A stretch of 10,583 bases of DNA. Origin: Kiritimatiellia bacterium. GTDB lineage: Bacteria; Verrucomicrobiota; Kiritimatiellia; RFP12; UBA1067. Shown here in pieces: positions 1-5,078 of the stretch. Below the pieces are notes generated by a model, which was not told where the DNA came from, did not search any database, and saw only the letters and a list, made by a program, of their open reading frames with translations. How positions within the stretch are numbered: the stretch's first letter is position 1; the number at the start of each line of letters is the position of its first letter. The position numbers and the translations under genes were made by a program. Location of the stretch: positions 1 to 10,583 of the forward strand of contig JAFRNO010000236.1 of the NCBI GenBank assembly GCA_017430155.1. The letters are read 5' to 3'.

Positions 1-243
1 ACGCCCATGGGCCTCCACCCGGGCGAGCCGAGCGCGCTGCCGCCCGCGTGCTTCCATCCCGGGCAGTTCGTGCTGGACATCGTGCCCACCGTGACGTTCC
101 CGCCCACGGCGGCGGCCGCGCGCGCGGCGGGCGCCACCGCCACGGACGGACTCGACTTCCTCGTGGGCCAAGGCGCGAAGTCGTTCGAGCTCTGGACGGG
201 CGTCGCGGCCGACCGCGCCGCGCTGCGCGCCTCGCTGTCTTAA
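1..243 (+). CDS. aroE: Shikimate dehydrogenase, C-terminal part (5' end outside window)
   Basis: The reading frame is open from base 1 and gives 80 residues before TAA at 241-243; the start lies upstream. The family makes shikimate from 3-dehydroshikimate with NADPH in the cytoplasm (aromatic amino acid pathway). The fragment begins TPMGLHP, which fits the conserved N-(A/T)-TP-x-GM segment. It continues with PGQFVLDIV, then AARAAGATATDGLDFLVGQG and AKSFELWTGV, which follow the family's C-terminal order (D-x-V-Y, then DGLxMLVxQ, then a final helix). The glutamine of LVGQGA is a conserved substrate-site residue in the family. One oddity is that the usual tyrosine of the D-x-V-Y segment is proline here. 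It could be the end of a plain AroE or of a 3-dehydroquinate dehydratase/shikimate dehydrogenase fusion; the window cannot tell. The stop codon lies inside a direct repeat that flanks the following insertion. Confidence 0.78.
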   Translation, partial: TPMGLHPGEPSALPPACFHPGQFVLDIVPTVTFPPTAAAARAAGATATDGLDFLVGQGAKSFELWTGVAADRAALRASLS

Positions 244-374
244 AAGTCAGGAGAACTTTTCTATGAACCACGGAATACACAGAATACACGGAAGTACGTA
301 TGTAATTGAGGATTATGATTCCGTGTATTCCGTGTATTCAGTGGTTTTGAAATTACCTCTGTGTTAAAAGTCAG
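240..374. repeat. MITE-like palindromic insertion flanked by 11-bp direct repeats
   Basis: TTAAAAGTCAG occurs exactly at 240-250 and again at 364-374, and 113 bp lie between the copies. Within them, 266-293 and 319-346 form an inverted repeat of 28-nt arms matching at 26 positions, with a 25-nt loop. Each arm is built from a 9-bp unit repeated about three times (GGAATACAC or AGAATACAC on one arm, TTCCGTGTA on the other). The stretch is much richer in A+T than its surroundings and encodes nothing recognisable. The layout fits a non-autonomous mobile element with a target-site duplication. Removing one repeat copy and the element would leave aroE and nagB about 51 bp apart. The rest of the 244-418 gap shows only the nagB ribosome site; I see no convincing promoter there. 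Confidence 0.7.
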
Positions 375-418
375 AAAGGATTCTAATTCAACCAAATTGT
401 TAACAAGGAGAAAAAGAA

Positions 419-1201
419 ATGGAAATCATCATCTGCAAAACGAAGGAAGAGGCGAGCCGCAAGGCGGCCGACCTCGTGGCGGCGTTGCTGAAGGCGAAGC
501 CGAAGGCCGTGCTGGGCCTCGCGACCGGCTCCACGCCGGTGCCGCTCTACCAGGCGCTCATCAAGGACTGCGCGGCGGGCAAGATCAGCTTCAAGCAGGC
601 CAAGAGCTGGAACCTCGACGAATACTGGGGCCTCGCGCCCACGCACGACCAGAGCTACCGCTACTTCATGGACACGAACCTCTTCGACCACGTGGACATC
701 GTGAAGAAGAACACGCACGTCCTGAACGGCCTCGCGAAGGACTGGCGCAAGGAAGTGAAGGCGTACGAGGCTGCGATCGCGAAGGCGGGCGGCATCGACC
801 TCCAGGTGCTCGGCATCGGTTCCGACGGCCACATCGCCTTCAACGAGCCGGGCAGCTCGCTCGCGAGCCGCACGCGCCTCGTGTCGCTCACGCCCCAGAC
901 GGTGAAGGACAATTCGCGCTTTTTCAAGAAGGCGGCGGACGTGCCGAAGCAGGCGCTCTCGATGGGCGTCAGCTCCATCATGGAGGCGAAGCGCATCGTG
1001 CTGCTCGCGTTCGGCGCGAACAAGGCGGACGCGGTGAAGGGCGCGGTCGAGGGCGGCGTGTCGCAGTTCTGCACCGCGAGCGCGCTCCAGATGCACCCCG
1101 ACTGCTGGTTCTTCTGCGACGCGGCCGCGGCCGCGAAGCTCAAGCTGAAGAAGTACTACGCCTGGCGCGCCGAAGAGGCGCTCAAGGCCGAGCTGGCTTA
1201 A
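419..1201 (+). CDS. nagB: Glucosamine-6-phosphate deaminase
   Basis: This cytoplasmic enzyme of 260 residues converts glucosamine 6-phosphate to fructose 6-phosphate and ammonia, feeding amino sugars into glycolysis. The length is close to the 266 residues of E. coli NagB. The phosphate-loop segment LATGSTP is at residues 34-40. LDEYWGL carries Asp67, equivalent to the catalytic base Asp72 of E. coli. GSDGHIAFNEPGSSLASRTR (134-153) carries Asp136, His138 and Glu143, equivalent to Asp141, His143 and Glu148. SRFF and the later A-VEG and LQ-HP segments are also conserved. The start is set by AAGGAG at 405-410, 8 nt before the ATG. No adjacent nagA or PTS gene is visible. The TAA stop at 1199-1201 overlaps the stop of the convergent gene. 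Confidence 0.95.
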   Translation: MEIIICKTKEEASRKAADLVAALLKAKPKAVLGLATGSTPVPLYQALIKDCAAGKISFKQAKSWNLDEYWGLAPTHDQSYRYFMDTNLFDHVDIVKKNTHVLNGLAKDWRKEVKAYEAAIAKAGGIDLQVLGIGSDGHIAFNEPGSSLASRTRLVSLTPQTVKDNSRFFKKAADVPKQALSMGVSSIMEAKRIVLLAFGANKADAVKGAVEGGVSQFCTASALQMHPDCWFFCDAAAAAKLKLKKYYAWRAEEALKAELA

Positions 1202-2169
1202 TTGCCGCTTTTCGCCGCCGCCATCACGTCGGCGATCTTCACGGGTGCGCCGCCTTTCCGCTTGGACTGCGCGGCCGCCTCGAGGAAGGCGTAGATCTCA
1301 ATCGTTTCTTCCGCCGAGACGGGCACTTTGCCCGTCTTGAAGAATTTCAGGATCTCGACGAGCAGCGGCTTGTAGCCCTCGTACGTGCCCATGTCCACCG
1401 GCTTGCCCGCGCGGAAGATCATGCCGCCGTACGCGGAGCCCTTCTTCTTATAGCTCAGCGCGCGCATGACGCCCAGGCGTCCGTCCGCCCACGTGCCCAC
1501 GGCTACGTCCTCGGTCTCGTTGCCCGTGCAGCGCACCTCCACGCAGCCCGTGCCCATGATCGTGAAGAGCGGCTCGGCGCCGTGGATCGCGTACCAGTAG
1601 AACTCGCTCTGCGTGGGCTCGAACTGGTTGGGCGTCCAGCAGTCCGCCCCGCGGATCGGCCCGAGCTTGCCGTTGCGCGCATCCTGCGCGTTCTTCACGT
1701 AGCGGAGCGACGACGAGCAGAACCACTTTGCGTTGAGCTTCTTGCCGGCTTCGGCGATCTTGATCGCGTCCGCGAGCGACGCCGCCACCGGCTTGTCGAT
1801 GAACACGGGCTTGCCGCTCTTGAACACCTCAAGCGCCTGCGCGTAGTGCGGACGTCCGTCGCACGTCTCGAGCAGCACTGCGTCCACGTCCTTCAGCAGG
1901 TCGGCGATCGTGGGCTTCATCACGACGCCCATCTCCTCCAGCTGGGCGATGTACTTCGGATAGCGGTTCGTGGAGCTGAAGATGTCGGGCGAGCCCCACT
2001 TGTGCGCCGCCGTCACGCGGAAGCCCGCGCAGTCGGGGTCCTTGTCCGCATTCATCAGCTTCGTGAACGCGATGACGTGCGAGGTGTCGCAGCCGATGAT
2101 GCCCACGCGCGTCTCCGCGCCCGCCGCGAGTCCGGCGACCACTGCCGCCGCGAGGATGATCTTCTTCAT
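1198..2169 (-). CDS. Secreted Gfo/Idh/MocA-family oxidoreductase
   Basis: The protein has 323 residues, with a Sec-type signal peptide (about 1-18, MKKIILAAAVVAGLAAGA) and then a Rossmann-like N-terminal domain starting RVGIIGCDTSH. DKPVA at 125-129 matches the E/D-K-P signature of the Gfo/Idh/MocA family, with Lys126 the expected functional lysine. A later IHGAEPLF segment lies in the substrate-binding half. Known family members use NAD(P) to oxidise or reduce sugars and polyols. The nucleotide-binding loop is unusual: the second glycine of GxGxxG is aspartate (GCD), and the protein appears to be exported, so cofactor use is uncertain. ATG at 2169 is preferred because AAGGAG (complement 2175-2180) is well placed, a signal peptide follows directly, and the ATG overlaps the upstream stop as ATGA. 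The frame is open further upstream, but that extension is antisense shadow of the hydrolase gene. Substrate unknown. Confidence 0.88.
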   Translation of the reverse strand: MKKIILAAAVVAGLAAGAETRVGIIGCDTSHVIAFTKLMNADKDPDCAGFRVTAAHKWGSPDIFSSTNRYPKYIAQLEEMGVVMKPTIADLLKDVDAVLLETCDGRPHYAQALEVFKSGKPVFIDKPVAASLADAIKIAEAGKKLNAKWFCSSSLRYVKNAQDARNGKLGPIRGADCWTPNQFEPTQSEFYWYAIHGAEPLFTIMGTGCVEVRCTGNETEDVAVGTWADGRLGVMRALSYKKKGSAYGGMIFRAGKPVDMGTYEGYKPLLVEILKFFKTGKVPVSAEETIEIYAFLEAAAQSKRKGGAPVKIADVMAAAKSGN

Positions 2170-3152
2170 TTCTGCTCCTTGTCTGTTGGGTTGTTTTTGA
2201 GATGTCTGTCGAGAAAGCGGTAGCCGGCTTCGAGCGCGTCGGGTGGCGGGCGGTGCCCGCTCGCGTGGTCCAGCACCACGTACCGTTCGGGATGCGCGCG
2301 GCAGGACGGCACCTTGTCGAGGACCGCGCGCGCGGAGGCCGCGTCGTCGTACTTGCCCGCGATCAGCATGAACGGCTTGCCGTCCGCGTAGGCGAGCAGG
2401 TCGGCGTGGGTGCGCCCCTTCGCCTTCATCGCGTCGACGCGCGCCGCGCCCCAGTACCAGGGGTCGGACCAGTTCGTGCGGTCCCAGTCGATGCCCCAGT
2501 CGCTCGTCACGATCGCCTTCACGCGCGGGTCGAGGCACCCGGCGTAGAACGCCATCTTGCCGCCGAGGGAGTGTCCGATGATGCCGATGCGCGCGGCGTC
2601 CACGCGCGGGTCGTCGGCGAGCAGGTCGATCAGGAGACGCGTGTCCGCCGTCAGCTTGCCGACGCCCGTCCAGTCCGGCCAGTCGCGTGCGAGCGCCTCG
2701 GCCGCCTTCTTCCAGCGTTTGAAGTCGTCGCGCGGTTCGGCGGCGCCCACGCGGTACGTGAGGTGGTAGGCGTCCGCGGTGGCGGCCACGAACCCGCGCC
2801 GCGCGAGGTCGGCGAGCATCGTCACGCCCGCGAAGCGCGAAAGCTTCTCGCTCGTCGCGGGGTCGAACCCCAGCATCGCCTCCGGGTAGTAGAAGGGCAC
2901 GGCCACCGCCGGCAGTTTCCCGCTGTTTCCCTTCGGCACCGCCACGAACACGCGCTGCATCGTGCCCGGTCCGTTCGCCTGATGGTAGCATTCCACCGTG
3001 AACTCCGGGAAGTCCCATGTGCGCACGCGTTCGACGCGCCGTTCGAACACATACCCTGTCGGCACCGCCAAGGCGCCCGACCATTCGGCGGGAAGCGCAT
3101 CCGCCCACACGCCGCCTGTCATCAGTGCGGCGAGGAGCGCAAATCTCTTCAT
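2166..3152 (-). CDS. Secreted alpha/beta hydrolase (esterase-like)
   Basis: The product is 328 residues from ATG at 3152. A signal peptide is visible (MKRFALLAALMTGGVWA, probable cut near residue 17). The nucleophile elbow GIIGHSLGGK places the catalytic serine near residue 195, and DHASGH close to the C-terminus supplies the likely catalytic histidine near 300; an aspartate in LIAGKYDD is a candidate acid. The layout resembles dienelactone-hydrolase or acetyl-xylan-esterase-like hydrolases, which cleave ester bonds on carbohydrates or small molecules, but the substrate cannot be assigned. A TTG at 3164 with AGGAG 9 nt upstream is an alternative start adding four residues (M-K-E-R). The gene is first in a two-gene operon: its TGA overlaps the ATG of the next gene, suggesting coupled translation. 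Both products carry signal peptides, which suggests a shared extracytoplasmic task. Confidence 0.87.
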   Translation of the reverse strand: MKRFALLAALMTGGVWADALPAEWSGALAVPTGYVFERRVERVRTWDFPEFTVECYHQANGPGTMQRVFVAVPKGNSGKLPAVAVPFYYPEAMLGFDPATSEKLSRFAGVTMLADLARRGFVAATADAYHLTYRVGAAEPRDDFKRWKKAAEALARDWPDWTGVGKLTADTRLLIDLLADDPRVDAARIGIIGHSLGGKMAFYAGCLDPRVKAIVTSDWGIDWDRTNWSDPWYWGAARVDAMKAKGRTHADLLAYADGKPFMLIAGKYDDAASARAVLDKVPSCRAHPERYVVLDHASGHRPPPDALEAGYRFLDRHLKNNPTDKEQK

Positions 3153-3195
3153 CCGTTCTTTCAATTCCTGGAGCTCCTAAAGGAAGAACGCCACT

Positions 3196-3223
3196 ATCTT
3201 ACCATTCCCCCTCGTTTTGTCAA
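3196..3223 (-). promoter_or_regulatory. Promoter of the hydrolase/Gfo-Idh-MocA operon
   Basis: Reading the minus strand, a perfect TTGACA (complement 3218-3223) is followed after 16 bp by TAAGAT (complement 3196-3201), preceded by TGG as in an extended -10. The predicted transcript start near 3189 gives a leader of roughly 35-40 nt, ending in an AGGAG region before the hydrolase start. The call is by eye from sigma-70-type consensus. Confidence 0.6.
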
Positions 3224-3239
3224 TTGCCGCGAGAAGAAA

Positions 3240-3266
3240 ACTTGCAAACTTGCCAAGTTTGCAAGT
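3240..3266. promoter_or_regulatory. Perfect 27-bp palindrome, candidate operator
   Basis: ACTTGCAAACTTG (3240-3252) and its exact reverse complement (3254-3266) flank a single central base. The right arm contains the proposed -35 of the rightward promoter (3259-3264). The left edge is 16 bp from the -35 of the leftward promoter. A dimeric repressor bound here would block the rightward gene and could influence the leftward operon. It could also form a hairpin in single-stranded DNA, but lies upstream of the predicted transcript starts, so RNA-level action is less likely. The palindrome is seen directly; the operator role is inference. Confidence 0.6.
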
Positions 3267-3287
3267 GGGTTAGGGATATGGTATAAT
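3259..3287 (+). promoter_or_regulatory. Strong promoter of the ATPase/nuclease gene, probably leaderless
   Basis: TTGCAA (3259-3264), a 17-bp spacer, then a perfect TATAAT (3282-3287) with TGG directly before it (extended -10). The ATG begins at 3295, 7 nt after the -10. Transcription normally starts about 6-8 nt after the -10, so the mRNA would begin at or next to the ATG. No Shine-Dalgarno site fits between. The -35 lies inside the 27-bp palindrome. Confidence 0.72.
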
Positions 3288-3294
3288 TCGCGGC

Positions 3295-5025
3295 ATGGAG
3301 AAGACGAGGCCCATACTCTACGGCGTGGCGGACTATGCCGAAATGCGAAAGGCGAACGCCTGGTTCGTGGATCGCACTGCGAAGATCCGTGATCTTGAGA
3401 CGACGCGCTACGCGGTGTTCCTCCGGCCGCGCCGGTTCGGGAAGTCGCTTTTCACCTCGATCCTCGAGGCGTACTACGACGTGCGCTACGCCGACCGCTT
3501 CGACGAGTTCTTCGCGGGGACCGACATCGGCGCGAACCCGACGGACGAGAGGGGAAGGTATCTCGTGCTGAGGTTCGACTTCGCGTCGATCACGAAGGAC
3601 GCGGGCAAGGTGCAGGAGGACTTCGACTACAAGGCGTCCCTCCAGTGCGACACCTTCGCGAGAAGCTACAGGAACCTCCTGACGGACGAACTTGCAGACA
3701 GCATCCTGGAGGCCCCTGACATCGGGAAGAAGCTGGCGCAAATATACCTGGGCCTCAAGGGGACGGACAGGAAGCTCTACGTCATCATCGACGAATACGA
3801 CAACTTCACGAACACGATACTTGCGGAGAACGGCGTCGACGCCTACAACAGACTCTGTCACGGCGACGGCTTCTTCAAGGATTTTTTCACGGAGCTCAAG
3901 TCGGCGACATCCGGGACGGAGGCGCCCGTGACGCGCCTGTTCATCACGGGCGTGTCGCCCGTGACGATGGACGACGTGACGAGCGGCTTCAACATCGGGA
4001 CGAACATCTCCCTCGAGCCGCAGTTCGCGGACCTGACGGGCTTCCGCCACGACGATCTCCGCGCCATATCCGACTATTACGCCGCGGAGTGCGGCTTCGA
4101 CGCCGACAGGGCGTATGACACCGCGCTCACCTGGTACGACAAATATCGCTTCGGCAGCTTCGACGCGCCGCCGATCGCCAACACGACGCTTGTGCTGTCC
4201 TTCTTCAGCTATCTTTGGCGCGTGAAGCAGTTCCCGGAGGAGTTGGTTGACGAGAACCTGCGCACGGACTACACGAAGATACGCCACCTCGTCACGGTTG
4301 ACCGCAGGCTCAACGGCAACTTCCACGTGCTGGAGGACGTCATCTCCGGGGCGCCGGTGTCGGAGCGTCTCGTGCGCTCGTTTCAGGCGAAGGACATCGT
4401 GAAGCGCGAGAATTTCGTTTCGCTTCTCTACTGGCTCGGCATCACGACAATCACGGGCAAGAAGTTGGGCAAGACGTCGTTCGGCATTCCGAACGAGACG
4501 CTGAGGGAACTCGCGGCGAAGATGATTCCCGCCGCCTACGCCGACGTCCACAAGATCGACGAGCGGGTGTTCGACATAAACGACGGACTTTGCGACTTCG
4601 CCGAAACCGGAACGTGGCGCGGACTGGTCGGAACGCTTGCCGAAATCGTGAGGGAGAACTTCGCAGTCCGCGACGCAGTCGAGGGCGAGAAGGTGGTGCA
4701 GTCAACTCTTGTCGCGCTTCTCTGCGCTTCGGGCGGGCCGTATCTCGTCCGTCACGAGCGCGAGGCGGGCGGGGGCTTCTACGACATCGCGCTGATCCCC
4801 CAGCTCGACCGCTGGCCCGACATCGCCCACGCCGCGCTTATCGAGATGAAGTACGTGAAGGCGGGCGACCTCGCGCCCACTCGCGAACAGCTCGCCGACA
4901 TCAGGGCGAAGGCCATCGAGCAGCTCGACAAGTATTCCGCCGACCACGCCATCGCCGCTGTTGAGCTCCATCGGCTCGTCCTCGTGTTCCACGGCGGCGC
5001 CTGCGTGCTTGCGGATGAGGTGTGA
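3295..5025 (+). CDS. AAA-ATPase-like / PD-(D/E)XK nuclease-superfamily protein
   Basis: The 576-residue protein has the two-domain layout of a family common and multi-copy in gut anaerobes (Pfam AAA-ATPase_like plus PDDEXK_9, formerly DUF1703). The N-terminal PILYGVADYAEMRKANAWFV segment is the family signature. RPRRFGKS at 44-51 is the Walker A-like loop (Lys50, Ser51) and LYVIIDEYDNF holds Walker B (Asp166, Glu167). The C-terminal domain has a PD-(D/E)XK-like core: Asp497 in FYDIAL and Glu517-x-Lys519 in IEMKY. The cellular role is not established; nucleic-acid cleavage or defence is suspected from the fold. The start is fixed by the N-terminal signature and lies directly after a -10 box. 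Codon use differs from neighbours: many AGG/AGA arginine and several ATA isoleucine codons, nearly absent in nagB and the glycyl radical enzyme gene, which fits transfer. It stands as a single-gene unit. Confidence 0.88.
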   Translation: MEKTRPILYGVADYAEMRKANAWFVDRTAKIRDLETTRYAVFLRPRRFGKSLFTSILEAYYDVRYADRFDEFFAGTDIGANPTDERGRYLVLRFDFASITKDAGKVQEDFDYKASLQCDTFARSYRNLLTDELADSILEAPDIGKKLAQIYLGLKGTDRKLYVIIDEYDNFTNTILAENGVDAYNRLCHGDGFFKDFFTELKSATSGTEAPVTRLFITGVSPVTMDDVTSGFNIGTNISLEPQFADLTGFRHDDLRAISDYYAAECGFDADRAYDTALTWYDKYRFGSFDAPPIANTTLVLSFFSYLWRVKQFPEELVDENLRTDYTKIRHLVTVDRRLNGNFHVLEDVISGAPVSERLVRSFQAKDIVKRENFVSLLYWLGITTITGKKLGKTSFGIPNETLRELAAKMIPAAYADVHKIDERVFDINDGLCDFAETGTWRGLVGTLAEIVRENFAVRDAVEGEKVVQSTLVALLCASGGPYLVRHEREAGGGFYDIALIPQLDRWPDIAHAALIEMKYVKAGDLAPTREQLADIRAKAIEQLDKYSADHAIAAVELHRLVLVFHGGACVLADEV

Positions 5026-5050
5026 GACGCGCGGCCGGTTGTGGCATACT
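5022..5050 (+). promoter_or_regulatory. Possible promoter of the glycyl radical operon
   Basis: GTGAGA (5022-5027, overlapping the previous stop) and CATACT (5045-5050), with TGG before it as an extended -10, are 17 bp apart. Each hexamer matches consensus at about four of six positions. A start near 5057 would give a leader of about 22 nt containing AAGGA (5065-5069), 9 nt before the ATG at 5079. Read-through from the upstream gene is the alternative, since the gap is only 53 bp and no terminator is visible. Confidence 0.35.
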
Positions 5051-5078
5051 TGATAGGCGAACGGAAGGATTGACTCCC

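Noticed and set aside
266..346. CRISPR-like repeat array
   Set aside because: The 9-bp units are tandem without spacers and form an inverted pair, so this is a palindromic element rather than an array.
361..2223. A 620-codon plus-strand open frame
   Set aside because: It overlaps nagB and the Gfo/Idh/MocA gene out of frame, is low-complexity Arg/His/Ala, and has no recognisable motif.
2170..3108. A long minus-strand open frame extending the Gfo/Idh/MocA protein upstream by 313 residues
   Set aside because: It runs over the hydrolase gene in another frame, is Arg/Gly-rich as expected of high-GC shadow translation, and the real start at 2169 has a ribosome site and signal peptide.
5022..5078. 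GTG at 5022 as the start of the glycyl radical enzyme
   Set aside because: It overlaps the upstream stop, adds 19 residues unlike the family N-terminus, and a better ribosome site serves ATG 5079.
5026..5078. Terminator after the ATPase/nuclease gene
   Set aside because: No hairpin followed by a T-run is present in the 53-bp gap.
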